DNA of 64,000 nt from Cronobacter turicensis z3032 (GTDB taxonomy: Bacteria; Pseudomonadota; Gammaproteobacteria; Enterobacterales; Enterobacteriaceae), in contig FN543093.2 of the NCBI GenBank assembly GCA_000027065.2, positions 1,244,074-1,308,073 of the forward strand, written 5' to 3'. The translations under genes and the position numbers were made by a program. Shown here piece after piece: positions 53,892 through 63,517 of this stretch. The notes under the pieces were generated by a model. That model made no database searches and was not told where the DNA came from. It worked only from the letters and a program-made list of their open reading frames with translations. Positions within the stretch are counted from its first letter, which is position 1. Each line of letters begins with the position of its first letter.

Positions 53892-55136
53892 GTGGCGGAG
53901 CACGCGGCGGGAAGTGAAGCCTGGTGGCAGGCGAAGCAGGCGCAGGGTATACCGGAAATTTCTGATGCAGCCCCGGGCCAGTGCAGTGTGACATTCTGGT
54001 GGCGCGATCCGACAGGCGATGAAACCACGTCTGAGATACAGCGGGTGTGGATTTACATCACTGGCATCACCGATCACCACAAACCCTCCGCGCCGCAGTC
54101 GCTCACGCGTCTGCCGGGCACCGACGCCTGGTGCTGGCGCACCGAATTAAACGCCAACTGGCGCGGCAGCTACTGTTTTATCCCTTCCGCACGGCCTGAT
54201 GATTTCGCCCCTGATGCCTTTGCTGAGGCTCCGGCGCGCGGCGCGCTGCGCGAAGGCTGGCGCACGCTGCTGCCGCAGGCCGTCCCTGATCCGTTCAATC
54301 CGCGCCACTGGCGCGGCGGCCGCGGCCACCCGGTCAGCGCGCTGCATCTGCCGGGCGCGCCCGCGCAGCCGGGCTGGGAGGCGTGCGACGTGGCGTACAC
54401 GCCCGCGCGGGAATTTCTCTGGCAAAGCGAAAGGCTCGGTAACGCGCGTCGCGTGTGGCTGTTTACCACCGGCGGCGATGACGCCCCCCGGACCCGCCCG
54501 CTCGCTATTCTGCTTGATGGTCAGTTCTGGGCGCACAGCCAGCCGGTCTGGCCCGCGCTTCAGACGCTCACCGATCGCGGCGTACTGCCGCCTGCGGCGT
54601 ATCTGCTGGTGGATGTGATTGATACCGCGCACCGAAGCTGGGAGCTGCCCTGCAACGCCGCCTTCTGGGAGGCGCTGTGGCATGAACTGCTGCCCCAGGC
54701 GCGTACTTATACGCAGTGGCGTGAAACCCCGGAAACCACCGTCGTCACCGGACAGAGCTTCGGCGGGCTCGCCGCGCTCTATGCGGGGCTGCGCTGGCCA
54801 CAGCGTTTTGGCTGCGTGCTGAGCCAGTCCGGCTCCTTCTGGTGGCCGAAACGCGAGGCAAGCGGCGAGGGCGGCTGGCTGGTGGACGAACTGGCCGCAG
54901 GCCGTCTCGACCCGCGCGGTCTGCGCATTTTTCTTGAAGCGGGCGTGCATGAGCCGCTTATTTTTCAGGCGAATCAGCGCCTGGTGGCTTTACTGCAACA
55001 GACGCCGCAGCCGCTTTTCTGGCGTCAGGTTGAGGGCGGTCACGATGCGCTGTGCTGGCGCGGCGGGCTGACCGACGGGTTGGCCGCGCTCTGGGCCGAC
55101 ATCCCCGCCCCGGCGCGTTTTTCAGGACAGGAGTGA
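53892..55136 (+). CDS. fes: Fes, enterobactin esterase
   Basis: A 414-residue esterase that cleaves the trilactone of ferric enterobactin to release iron in the cytoplasm. It starts with GTG at 53892, with AAGGAG 7 bases upstream. An N-terminal domain (CSVTFWWRDPTGDETTSE) precedes an alpha/beta hydrolase with nucleophile Ser289 (VTGQSFGGL) and His384 (VEGGHDALCW). It is 3 bases from ybdZ, giving fes-ybdZ-entF as one Fur-controlled operon. Confidence 0.95.
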   Translation: MAEHAAGSEAWWQAKQAQGIPEISDAAPGQCSVTFWWRDPTGDETTSEIQRVWIYITGITDHHKPSAPQSLTRLPGTDAWCWRTELNANWRGSYCFIPSARPDDFAPDAFAEAPARGALREGWRTLLPQAVPDPFNPRHWRGGRGHPVSALHLPGAPAQPGWEACDVAYTPAREFLWQSERLGNARRVWLFTTGGDDAPRTRPLAILLDGQFWAHSQPVWPALQTLTDRGVLPPAAYLLVDVIDTAHRSWELPCNAAFWEALWHELLPQARTYTQWRETPETTVVTGQSFGGLAALYAGLRWPQRFGCVLSQSGSFWWPKREASGEGGWLVDELAAGRLDPRGLRIFLEAGVHEPLIFQANQRLVALLQQTPQPLFWRQVEGGHDALCWRGGLTDGLAALWADIPAPARFSGQE

Positions 55137-55139
55137 CGT

Positions 55140-55361
55140 ATGGAATTCAGCAATCCTTTCGATAACCCGCAGGGCCGCTTCTGGCTGCTCGAAAATCACT
55201 GCCAGCAGGTAAGCCTCTGGCCGGAGCCGTGCGCGCTGCCGCCGGGCTGGCGCGTAGTGTCGCCGCCGCAGCCTCTTGAGGTGTGCGAGGCGTGGCTTTC
55301 GCAACACGGGCAGGCGCTTCAGCCCGCCCATTTCGCACACCAGAATGAGACGCGAGGTTGA
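55140..55361 (+). CDS. ybdZ: YbdZ, MbtH-like NRPS partner
   Basis: A 73-residue MbtH-like protein (EFSNPFDNPQGRFWLLEN, then QQVSLWPEPCALPPGWRVV), with the three conserved Trp residues. Such proteins bind NRPS adenylation domains and increase their activity; YbdZ does so for EntF. It lies between fes and entF; its stop is one base before the entF start. Confidence 0.94.
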   Translation: MEFSNPFDNPQGRFWLLENHCQQVSLWPEPCALPPGWRVVSPPQPLEVCEAWLSQHGQALQPAHFAHQNETRG

Positions 55362-55362
55362 C

Positions 55363-58300
55363 GTGACGGACATAACTCTGACGCAGGCAGAACACGCCAT
55401 TGACGCGCTGCCGCTGGTGGCGGCGCAGCCCGGCATCTGGATGGCTGAAAAACTCTCAAACCAGAATAACGCCTGGAGTGTGGCGCATTACGTTGAACTG
55501 AACGGCGCGCTCGACGCGCCGCTGCTGGCGCGCGCCATCGTGGCGGGCATAATGGAGGCCGACACGCTGCGGATGCGTTTTGAGGAGCGCGACGGCATCG
55601 TCACGCAGCGATTCGACGCCTCGCTCACGTTCGCCACACCTGAAATGACCGATCTGCGCCGCGAGGCCTGCCCGCAGACCGCAGCGCTGGCGCTGATGCA
55701 CGCCGATCTGGAACAGGATCTGCGCGTCACCCACGGCAAACCGCTGGCGCATCACCAGCTGTTGCGGGTAGGGGAGACGCGCTGGCTCTGGTATCAGCGT
55801 TATCATCATCTGGTGGTGGATGGCTTCAGTTTTACCGCGATTACCCGCCGTATCGCCGATATTTACCGCAGCCTGCACCGGGGCGAACAGCCTGACGCGT
55901 CGCCATTCGTCCCCTTTAAAGAGGTGGTCGATGAATACGCGCGCTATCAGGCGTCAGAAGCCTGTGCGCGCGACGCCGCCTTCTGGGCGCAGCAGGTGCG
56001 TGAACTGCCGCCGCCAGCGACGCTCTCTGACCAGCCGCTTACCGGGCACTCCTCCACAACGTCGCTGATCCGCCGCTCGCTGCGTTTTGACGCCGCGCAT
56101 TTCGCCGCGCTGATGGCAAACAGCGGCGGGCTGGCCGCGCCGGACGTGGCGCTGGCGCTGGTGGCGCTCTGGCTCGGTCGTCTTAGCGGGCGTGACGCGT
56201 ACAGCGCCGGTTTCATCTTTATGCGCCGCATCGGCTCCGCCGCGCTGTGCGCCGCCGGCCCGGTGCTGAACGTGTTGCCCTGTCCGGTGCGCATTGACCC
56301 GGCGCAGACGCTGGCGCAGTTTGCCGCCGCCTTTGCGAAGACGCTTAAAACGCTGCGCCGTCATCAGCGCTACGACGCCGAGCAGGTGTTGCGGGACGCC
56401 GGAAAAGTCGCGCAGCAGACGCCGCTCTATGGCCCGGTGCTGAACCTGAAAATGTTTGATTACCGGCTCGATTTCGACGGCGTGGAGGGGATCACCCATC
56501 AGCTCGCCTCGGGGCCGGTGAAAGATCTCGAAATCGCGCTCTATGTGGATGACCAGGGCGGCGTAACGCTGGAGCTGCTCGCCAACCAGCAGCGCTATGA
56601 AGCCGCGCAAATTGAGCGCCACCTCGCCCGCCTGCCGCGTCTGCTCACACAGTTTGCGGCTGACCCAGATCTTGCGTGCGCGCAGGCGGATCTGCTGGAT
56701 GAAAGCGACTACGCGCTGATGGCGCGCGTGAATCAGACCGCGGTACAACTGCCGCTGGAGACGCTGAGCTGCCTGCTGGCGAAGCAGGCGCAGGCGACGC
56801 CGAACGCCCCGGCGCTTGCGGATGCGCGCTATGCCTTTACCTACCGCGAAATGCGTGAGCAAGTGCTGACGCTTGCGGCGGAGCTGGCGCGCCGCGGCGT
56901 TAAGCCGGGCGATGTGGTGGCCGTCGCGCTACCGCGCTCGGTGTTTCTCTCACTGGCGCTGCAGGCCATTGTGGAAGCGGGCGCCGCCTGGCTGCCGCTC
57001 GACACCGGCTACCCAGACGATCGCCTGCAGATGATGTTAGAGGACGCCAGCCCGTCTCTGCTTATCACCGCCGCGTCAGAGCAGGGGCGTTTTATGCACC
57101 TGCCGCTTTCGATTTTCTGCTACGACGCGCCGCTGCCGGTCAGCGCCCCGCAGCCGCTTTCGCGCTCGCATCCGGCGCACACGGCCTATGTGATTTTCAC
57201 CTCCGGCTCGACAGGGCGCCCGAAGGGCGTGATGGTCGGCCAGACCGCCATCGTTAACCGGCTGCTGTGGATGCAAAACCAGTATCCGCTCGGCGCGGAT
57301 GACGTGGTGCTGCAAAAAACGCCGTGCAGTTTTGATGTGTCGGTGTGGGAGTTTTTCTGGCCGCTTATCGTCGGAGCGCGGCTGGTGATGGCGCCGCCGG
57401 AGGCGCACCGCGATCCGCAGGCGCTGCAGGCGCTCTTTGCGCGCTGGCGGGTGACGACGACCCACTTTGTTCCGTCAATGCTGGCGGCCTTTGTCGGCGC
57501 GCTGTCGTCTGAAGCGGCGATAAGCGCCTGCGCGTCGCTGCGTCAGGTGTTCTGCAGCGGCGAAGCGCTGCCGACCGAACTGTGCCGCGAATGGGAACGG
57601 CTGGCCGGCACGCCGCTGCATAACCTCTATGGCCCGACCGAAGCGGCGGTAGATGTGAGCGGGTATCCGGCGTCTGGCGAGGCGCTGGCGCAGGTGAAGG
57701 GCGCCAGCGTGCCGATTGGCTTCCCGGTGTGGAATACCGGGCTGCGCATTCTTGATAGTCTGATGCGCCCGGTGCCGCCGGGCATGGCGGGCGATCTTTA
57801 TCTCACCGGGGTTCAGCTGGCCCAGGGCTACCTTGGCCGCCCGGATCTGACCGCCAGTCGCTTTATCGCCGATCCGTTCGCGGCTGGCGAGCGGATGTAC
57901 CGCACCGGCGATGTGGCGCGCTGGCTGCCGAACGGCGCGGTGGAATATCTCGGACGCAGCGACGATCAGCTGAAAATTCGCGGCCAGCGTATTGAGCCTG
58001 GCGAGATTGACCGCGTGATGCAGAGCCTGCCGGATGTGGCGCAGGCGGTGACGCATGCCTGCGTGCTGAATCACCATGCCGAAACGGGCGGCGATGGGCG
58101 CCAGCTGGTGGGATATCTGGTCTCCGCCTCCGGCGACGCGCTGGACGTGGCGGCGCTGCGCGCGCGTTTAAGCGAACGGCTGCCCGCGCATATGGTGCCG
58201 GTGACGCTTCTCCAGTTGCCTGCGCTGCCGCTCAGCGCCAACGGCAAGTTGGATCGCAAGGCGCTGCCGTTGCCACAGCTCGCGGCGCGCGCGCCGGGCA

Positions 58301-59277
58301 GAGCCGTAGCGCCGGGGATGGAAACGGCGATCGCCTGCGCGTTTTCTGAACTCCTGGGTGTGGACGTGACCGGCGCCCAGGCCGATTTCTTTGCGCTCGG
58401 CGGCCACTCGCTGCTGGCGATGCGCCTGGCGGCAAGGCTTACGCGCGAACTGGGACGGGCAGTAACGGTAGGGCAGGTGATGATTGCGCCGACGGTGGAA
58501 AAACTCGCGGCCGTCATTGAGGCCGCACAAAGCGACGCGCAGGCGGAGCAGGCGGGCTTTGACGCCATTCTGCCGCTGCGTGAAGGCCGCGGCCCGACGC
58601 TGTTCTGCTTCCATCCGGCGTCGGGTTTCGCCTGGCAGTTTAGCGTTTTACAACGCTGGCTGTCGCCGCGCTGGGCCATTACGGGCATTCAGTCGCCGCG
58701 CCCGGACGGGCCGATGCAGCAGTGCGCGTCGGTGGATGACGTGTGCGACCGCCATTATGCGACGCTTCGAAAGCAGCAGCCGCACGGGCCGTACTGGCTG
58801 TTCGGCTATTCGCTCGGCGGGACGATCGCGCACGGCGTCGCCGCGCGGTTGCAGGCGGCGGGCGAGGAGGTGGCGTTCCTCGGGTTGCTCGACACCTGGC
58901 CGCCGGAAACGCAGAACTGGCAGGAGAAAGGCGGGCGCGAGCCCGACCCGGCCGTGCTGGCGGAGATTGAGCGCGAGCGGGCGGCGTTTGTGAGCGCGCA
59001 GCAGGGGCAGGGGTCGCAAAGGCTGTTTGAAACGATTGAAGGCAATTACGCTGACGCGGTGCGGTTGTTGTCTACCGCGCGCAGCGCGCGCTTCGAGGGC
59101 AACGCGACGCTGTTTGTCGCCGAACGCACCGTGACGCCGGGCCTGGATCCGTTTAACGCCTGGGCGCCCTGGACGCGGAGTCTTGAGGTGCATAATGTGG
59201 ATTGCGCGCACGTGGAGATTATCTCTCCGCAGGCGTTCGAGGTGATTGGCCCGGTGTTGCGGGATATTCTCGGGTAG
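55363..59277 (+). CDS. entF: EntF, enterobactin synthase (C-A-PCP-TE)
   Basis: A 1304-residue NRPS that activates serine and cyclises three DHB-Ser units. It has a condensation domain with HHLVVDG (His148, His149, Asp153), an adenylation domain with FTSGSTGRPKG (612-622), a carrier domain with the phosphopantetheine Ser1016 in GGHSLL, and a thioesterase with Ser1150 (GYSLGG) and His1283. I use the GTG at 55363, with GAGG upstream and a match to the E. coli N-terminus (PLVAAQPGIWMAEKLS); the frame to 55276 overlaps ybdZ and does not. E. coli EntF has 1293 residues. Confidence 0.96.
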   Translation: MTDITLTQAEHAIDALPLVAAQPGIWMAEKLSNQNNAWSVAHYVELNGALDAPLLARAIVAGIMEADTLRMRFEERDGIVTQRFDASLTFATPEMTDLRREACPQTAALALMHADLEQDLRVTHGKPLAHHQLLRVGETRWLWYQRYHHLVVDGFSFTAITRRIADIYRSLHRGEQPDASPFVPFKEVVDEYARYQASEACARDAAFWAQQVRELPPPATLSDQPLTGHSSTTSLIRRSLRFDAAHFAALMANSGGLAAPDVALALVALWLGRLSGRDAYSAGFIFMRRIGSAALCAAGPVLNVLPCPVRIDPAQTLAQFAAAFAKTLKTLRRHQRYDAEQVLRDAGKVAQQTPLYGPVLNLKMFDYRLDFDGVEGITHQLASGPVKDLEIALYVDDQGGVTLELLANQQRYEAAQIERHLARLPRLLTQFAADPDLACAQADLLDESDYALMARVNQTAVQLPLETLSCLLAKQAQATPNAPALADARYAFTYREMREQVLTLAAELARRGVKPGDVVAVALPRSVFLSLALQAIVEAGAAWLPLDTGYPDDRLQMMLEDASPSLLITAASEQGRFMHLPLSIFCYDAPLPVSAPQPLSRSHPAHTAYVIFTSGSTGRPKGVMVGQTAIVNRLLWMQNQYPLGADDVVLQKTPCSFDVSVWEFFWPLIVGARLVMAPPEAHRDPQALQALFARWRVTTTHFVPSMLAAFVGALSSEAAISACASLRQVFCSGEALPTELCREWERLAGTPLHNLYGPTEAAVDVSGYPASGEALAQVKGASVPIGFPVWNTGLRILDSLMRPVPPGMAGDLYLTGVQLAQGYLGRPDLTASRFIADPFAAGERMYRTGDVARWLPNGAVEYLGRSDDQLKIRGQRIEPGEIDRVMQSLPDVAQAVTHACVLNHHAETGGDGRQLVGYLVSASGDALDVAALRARLSERLPAHMVPVTLLQLPALPLSANGKLDRKALPLPQLAARAPGRAVAPGMETAIACAFSELLGVDVTGAQADFFALGGHSLLAMRLAARLTRELGRAVTVGQVMIAPTVEKLAAVIEAAQSDAQAEQAGFDAILPLREGRGPTLFCFHPASGFAWQFSVLQRWLSPRWAITGIQSPRPDGPMQQCASVDDVCDRHYATLRKQQPHGPYWLFGYSLGGTIAHGVAARLQAAGEEVAFLGLLDTWPPETQNWQEKGGREPDPAVLAEIERERAAFVSAQQGQGSQRLFETIEGNYADAVRLLSTARSARFEGNATLFVAERTVTPGLDPFNAWAPWTRSLEVHNVDCAHVEIISPQAFEVIGPVLRDILG

Positions 59278-59322
59278 TTTTGGCGTTATGGGGTGAGTAT
59301 GACGGTGGGTGCCTGGATTAAC

Positions 59323-59404
59323 GGTGGGCGCGCTTCGCTTACCCACCCTACGCACACCGAGTATCTGGATTTATGTAGGGCGGGTAAGCGTAAGCGCACC
59401 CGCC
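59323..59404. repeat. Pair of inverted REP-like palindromes
   Basis: Two units about 29 bases long (59323-59351 and 59375-59404), inverted relative to each other, surround a 23-base spacer. Each is itself partly palindromic, with ends CTAC/GTAG and a GGTGGG or GGCGGG core. This is the design of bacterial interspersed mosaic elements. It lies between the convergent entF and mtnD genes and could act as a transcription boundary. Confidence 0.7.
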
Positions 59405-59423
59405 ACGTTACCTCACCCGCCAC

Positions 59424-59966
59424 CTACGCCAGGCGCGGGTACGCTTCGGCTATCGGGCTGCCGGTGAAATTCGCAATCCAGCCTTCCGGGTTATCGAAAA
59501 TGCGGATCGCCGTGAAATGCGGCTGCGAGCCCATATCAAACCAGTGCGGCGTCCCGGCGGGCACCGAGATCAAATCGTTCTTCTCGCACAACACCTGATA
59601 CACCTTGTCGCCAATATGCAGACAGAACAGCCCGGCGCCTTCCACGAAAAATCGCACTTCGTCCTCGCCGTGGGTATGCTCGTTCAGAAACTTGCTGCGC
59701 AGCGCCTCTTTCTGCGGATTATCGGCGCGCATGCTGATCACATCCCAGCTCTGGTAGCCTTTTTCCGCCACCAGTTGGTCAATCGCGTGCTGATAGGCGG
59801 TCAGCACCACCTCCGGCGTCGGGTTATCGCCCAGATCGCGGTCGGCCTGCCAGCGTTCGAAACGCACGCCCTGCGCGTTAAGCTGTTGGCGAATAGCGTC
59901 GGCATCGGTACTCTGCCACAGCGGCTCGCTGGCATTTTTATCGGCAAAAATCGTCAGTGCGCTCAT
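59424..59966 (-). CDS. mtnD: MtnD, acireductone dioxygenase
   Basis: A 180-residue cupin that oxidises acireductone in methionine salvage. The metal ligands are all seen: His97, His99 and Glu103 in HTHGEDE, and His141 in GTPHWFDMG. With Fe it yields the keto acid 2-keto-4-methylthiobutyrate; with Ni, CO and methylthiopropionate. It overlaps mtnC by 4 bases, in an operon mtnB-mtnC-mtnD. Confidence 0.95.
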   Translation of the reverse strand: MSALTIFADKNASEPLWQSTDADAIRQQLNAQGVRFERWQADRDLGDNPTPEVVLTAYQHAIDQLVAEKGYQSWDVISMRADNPQKEALRSKFLNEHTHGEDEVRFFVEGAGLFCLHIGDKVYQVLCEKNDLISVPAGTPHWFDMGSQPHFTAIRIFDNPEGWIANFTGSPIAEAYPRLA

Positions 59967-60652
59967 GTCGGGATCTGCTCCGGGTGAATGTCATCGAAAC
60001 TGTATACCTGACGATGGGTGCTTTGCGTATCAGGCTCGCCGCGGATAAGCTGGATGGTTTTCCAGCCCGCTTCTCGCGCGGCGTCCAGCTCTTCGCGGAT
60101 ATCCGAGAGAAACAGCATCTGATGCACCGGCACGCCGGTTTTCATCGCGATATTGCGGTATGACGATACCTGACGTTTGGCGCCGACATGGGTATCGAAA
60201 AAGCCGCTCAGAAGCCCCGTGACGTCGCCTTCATCGCTGTGGCTAAAGAGGAGCTTCTGCGCCGGGATGGAGCCGGAGGAGTAGATATAAATATCGATAT
60301 CCTGATCGCTCCAGCGGCGAAACGCGGGCACGACATCCGGGTAAAGATGACCGGTGAAATCGCCGTTCGCGTAGCCTTCGCGCCAGATATACCCCTGAAT
60401 GGATTTCAGCGCGGGCGATTTACGATCTTCATCCATAAATTTGAAGAGCGTTTCTATCAGTTGATCCACTGACGCCGCAGGCGAGTGGATCTCGCCCCGC
60501 AGTTCGTTAAGCAGCAGATTCACCGGTTCGCGCAGCTCGCCCGAGCGGATAAATCGCTCCAGACGCTCGCGCGCATAGGGGAAAAGGACGTTATGCACGA
60601 AACGAAAATCGGTCGTGGTGCCTTCAATATCGGTAACGATGGCGCGGATCAT
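59963..60652 (-). CDS. mtnC: MtnC, enolase-phosphatase E1
   Basis: A 229-residue HAD enzyme that enolises and dephosphorylates 2,3-diketo-5-methylthiopentyl-1-phosphate. The HAD motif DIEGTT lies at residues 8-13, and [14 protein letters not shown] carries motif II. It overlaps mtnB by 4 bases and mtnD by 4 bases. It belongs to the methionine salvage operon. Confidence 0.94.
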   Translation of the reverse strand: MIRAIVTDIEGTTTDFRFVHNVLFPYARERLERFIRSGELREPVNLLLNELRGEIHSPAASVDQLIETLFKFMDEDRKSPALKSIQGYIWREGYANGDFTGHLYPDVVPAFRRWSDQDIDIYIYSSGSIPAQKLLFSHSDEGDVTGLLSGFFDTHVGAKRQVSSYRNIAMKTGVPVHQMLFLSDIREELDAAREAGWKTIQLIRGEPDTQSTHRQVYSFDDIHPEQIPT

Positions 60653-61263
60653 GCTCTCTCCAGCAGGCGTCGCTGCATTTCACATTCAAACAGAAATTCG
60701 AGCCCCTCCAGATGGCGACGCGCGACAGCGACATCGCTTCCCCAGCAGGTCAGCCCGTGGCCGCGCAGCAGAAACCCGTAGCGCAGCGGGAACTGGCGGT
60801 GGTGGCGCTCAATGCGCTCCGCCAGAGCACCAATATCCTGATCGTTATCGAAAATGGCAACAGGCACATCATCAAGATGCGTAATTTCTCCTGCGAGCGA
60901 TTTCTGCATCTCGTAGCCGCTCAGGCGAAGCGCGTCGCTTTTCTCCACGCGCGACAGCACCGTTGCGTTAACGGTATGCACATGCAGCACGCAGTTCGCC
61001 TCCGGGAACAGGCGATAAATCAGGGTATGCAGGCCGGTTTCGGCGGAGGGTTTGCGGCCGGACGGCGCGAGGTTAGTGGCAATCTCCACCTGCAAAAAAT
61101 CGTCCGGCGTCAGGCTGCCTTTATCCTTGCCCGATTCGCTCAGCCAGCACCAGCGCGCATCTTCGCGCAGCGACATATTGCCGCCGGTGGCGGGCGCCCA
61201 GCCCTTCGCGCCAATCCAGTGACAGGCGGCCACCAGTTGCTCAAGTTGGCTCTCTTTACTCAT
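60649..61263 (-). CDS. mtnB: MtnB, methylthioribulose-1-phosphate dehydratase
   Basis: A 204-residue class-II-aldolase-family dehydratase of methionine salvage. The zinc site includes His94 and His96 in LHVHTVN, with a further His in RGHGLTCWG and Glu75 in SAETGLH as the likely base. It opens the mtnBCD operon, whose promoter must lie in the 136-base gap with the MetJ site. mtnA and mtnK are not in the window. Confidence 0.94.
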   Translation of the reverse strand: MSKESQLEQLVAACHWIGAKGWAPATGGNMSLREDARWCWLSESGKDKGSLTPDDFLQVEIATNLAPSGRKPSAETGLHTLIYRLFPEANCVLHVHTVNATVLSRVEKSDALRLSGYEMQKSLAGEITHLDDVPVAIFDNDQDIGALAERIERHHRQFPLRYGFLLRGHGLTCWGSDVAVARRHLEGLEFLFECEMQRRLLERA

Positions 61264-61293
61264 CGCGTCCCCGCAGGCATATCGTTAGCGTTT

Positions 61294-61309
61294 AGACGTC
61301 TAAGCGTCT
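61294..61309. promoter_or_regulatory. MetJ operator between mtnB and mtnE
   Basis: A perfect met box AGACGTCT (61294-61301) is followed directly by AAGCGTCT (61302-61309), and a weaker half lies at 61286-61293. MetJ binds at least two adjacent 8-base boxes. It could repress both divergent units when S-adenosylmethionine is high. Confidence 0.8.
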
Positions 61310-61312
61310 TGA

Positions 61313-61340
61313 TTGCCAGAGAGTAGCATCGTGTTATAGT
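61313..61340 (+). promoter_or_regulatory. Promoter of the mtnE/ybdL gene
   Basis: TTGCCA at 61313-61318 and TATAGT at 61335-61340 are 16 bases apart, downstream of and next to the MetJ boxes. The start of mtnE is about 60 bases further. Confidence 0.6.
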
Positions 61341-61399
61341 GTCGGCAACAGACAGATAACACCAAAACAACACGACACCGAGCGAAAGGATCAGCCGCC

Positions 61400-62560
61400 A
61401 TGAGCCACATCCCGTTAACGCCAGAAAGCAAACTGCCCGCGCTGGGCACGACCATCTTTACCCGCATGAGCGCGCTGGCGCAGCAGCACCAGGCGATTAA
61501 CCTGTCGCAAGGGTTTCCGGATTTCGACGGCCCGCGCTATTTACAGGAGCGGCTGGCGCATCATGTCGCGGCGGGCGCGAACCAGTACGCGCCGATGACG
61601 GGCGTGCAGGCGCTGCGTGAAGCGATTGCCGATAAAACCGAGGCGCTCTACGGCCATCGCCCGGATGCCAACAGCGATGTCACCGTCACGGCGGGCGCCA
61701 CTGAGGCGCTCTACGCGGCCATTACCGCGCTGGTGCGCCCTGGCGATGAAGTTATTTGCTTCGATCCGAGCTACGACAGCTACGCGCCCGCCGTGGCGCT
61801 TTCCGGCGGTGTGTTAAAGCGCATCGCGCTGACGCCGCCGCATTTTCGCGTGGACTGGGCGCCATTCGCCGCGCTGCTGTCGGACCACACCCGGCTGGTT
61901 ATCCTCAACACACCGCATAATCCGTCCGCTACCGTCTGGCGCAACGCGGATTTCGCCGCGCTCTGGGCGGCTATCGCGGAGCGTGAGATCTATGTGTTGA
62001 GCGATGAAGTCTATGAGCACATCTGTTTTGCCGACGAGGGGCACGCCAGCGTGCTGGCGCATCCGCAACTGCGCGAGCGGGCGATTGCGGTGTCGTCATT
62101 CGGCAAGACGTATCACATGACCGGCTGGAAAGTAGGCTACTGCGTGGCGCCCGCCGCGCTCAGCGCCGAGCTTCGCAAGGTACATCAGTATCTGACCTTT
62201 TCGGTCAATACCCCGGCGCAGCTGGCGCTGGCGGATATGCTGCGCGCTGAGCCTGCGCACTATCTTGAGTTGCCCGATTTTTACCGCGCGCGCCGCGACC
62301 GTTTCATTCAGGCGCTCGGCGATAGCCGATTTAACATTTTGCCCTGCGAGGGCACCTATTTTCTGCTGGCGGATTACAGCGCTATCTCTTCGCAGGACGA
62401 CGTGAGCTTTTGCGAGTGGCTGACCACGGAGGCGGGCGTCGCCGCCATTCCGCTGTCGGTATTCTGCGACGCGCCGTTCCCGCATAAGCTCATCCGTTTA
62501 TGCTTCGCCAAACAGGAGGCGACGCTGCTGGCCGCCGCTGAGCGTCTGGCGCGGTTATAA
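61400..62560 (+). CDS. ybdL: Methionine (KMTB) aminotransferase, MtnE / YbdL
   Basis: A 386-residue class I aminotransferase. The PLP lysine is Lys236 (SFGKTYHMTGWK), with NTPHNPSATVW for cofactor binding. E. coli YbdL prefers methionine and aromatic amino acids. Here the gene faces mtnBCD across a MetJ site, so it probably carries out the last salvage step, 2-keto-4-methylthiobutyrate to methionine. It overlaps ybdO by 6 bases at the 3' end. Confidence 0.93.
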   Translation: MSHIPLTPESKLPALGTTIFTRMSALAQQHQAINLSQGFPDFDGPRYLQERLAHHVAAGANQYAPMTGVQALREAIADKTEALYGHRPDANSDVTVTAGATEALYAAITALVRPGDEVICFDPSYDSYAPAVALSGGVLKRIALTPPHFRVDWAPFAALLSDHTRLVILNTPHNPSATVWRNADFAALWAAIAEREIYVLSDEVYEHICFADEGHASVLAHPQLRERAIAVSSFGKTYHMTGWKVGYCVAPAALSAELRKVHQYLTFSVNTPAQLALADMLRAEPAHYLELPDFYRARRDRFIQALGDSRFNILPCEGTYFLLADYSAISSQDDVSFCEWLTTEAGVAAIPLSVFCDAPFPHKLIRLCFAKQEATLLAAAERLARL

Positions 62561-63517
62561 CGTAGGTTGATCGGGCGAGGCCGCGCTGCGGCTCTGCGCC
62601 GCCGGCACGTCGCGCAGGAAGTGCTGCTCGATGAGCGACACGAAGCTGACGAACGACGCGTTGGTTAACGATGCGCGGTTATAGATAAGGTAGTAATCAT
62701 AGTGCGGCAGGCTGAAGTTAAGCTTCACCGGCCGCAGTCCGAACACCTGGCGGTAACGGCGCAGCGCAGGAGCTGGCAGGATGCCGATAAAATCGGTGCT
62801 GCCAATTATCGCCATGATCGATGACAGCGAGTTGCTGGTAAACGCGATTTGCCGCTCGCCGATAAGCTCACCCGATTTCACATGGTAATGTTTCTGCCCT
62901 TCCGCCGTGCCGTTAAACAGCGTGAACTTCTCTTGCGCCAGCGCCGCGTCGTCAGCGTGATCGCCCAGCCGCGGGTGGTTTTCGCTGCACACCAGCACCG
63001 TCTCTTCACTAAAACAGTGTTTGCAAATCACCGAATGGCTGGTCACCGGCGCCATGCCGATGATCAGATCCGCTTTGCGATAAGCCAGCAGATCTTCCGC
63101 CGTTTCGCTGGCAAGCGAGGTGTCGTAATGCTCCAGCTCAAAATCGTAATGCTCGCGAAACGCGCTGACCAGACCCGGTAAATGGTCAGCCGCGAGCGCA
63201 GGCGGGCAATAAAGGACGAAGTTTTTACGCAGCGGCGCGCCCTGCATCATGTTGATGGTCTGTTCGAGCTGATTGAGATTGTCTTCCAGATAGTGATGCA
63301 GATTGGTGCCGACGGTGGTGGGCGTAATGCCTTTGCCGGAGCGCACAAACAGCGGATCGTTAAGCTGGTTGCGCAGACGCTGTAGCGACTGGCTTATCGC
63401 CGACGGCGTCAGAAACAGCGCTTCCGCGGCCTTGCTGACGCTGCGATATAAATAGATACATTCGAAGATTACCAGAAGATTGAGGTCGAACTTTTTCAAA
63501 TCCTGCAAATTTGCCAT
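62555..63517 (-). CDS. ybdO: LysR-family regulator, YbdO homologue
   Basis: A 320-residue LysR regulator with the N-terminal helix-turn-helix (SKAAEALFLTPSAISQSLQRLRNQLNDPLFVRSGKG) and a substrate-binding domain. Its start (LKKFDLNLLVIFECIY) and HTH closely resemble E. coli YbdO, which is also in the ybdL region. Targets and effector are not evident from the sequence. The 3' end converges on ybdL. Confidence 0.85.
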   Translation of the reverse strand: MANLQDLKKFDLNLLVIFECIYLYRSVSKAAEALFLTPSAISQSLQRLRNQLNDPLFVRSGKGITPTTVGTNLHHYLEDNLNQLEQTINMMQGAPLRKNFVLYCPPALAADHLPGLVSAFREHYDFELEHYDTSLASETAEDLLAYRKADLIIGMAPVTSHSVICKHCFSEETVLVCSENHPRLGDHADDAALAQEKFTLFNGTAEGQKHYHVKSGELIGERQIAFTSNSLSSIMAIIGSTDFIGILPAPALRRYRQVFGLRPVKLNFSLPHYDYYLIYNRASLTNASFVSFVSLIEQHFLRDVPAAQSRSAASPDQPTL

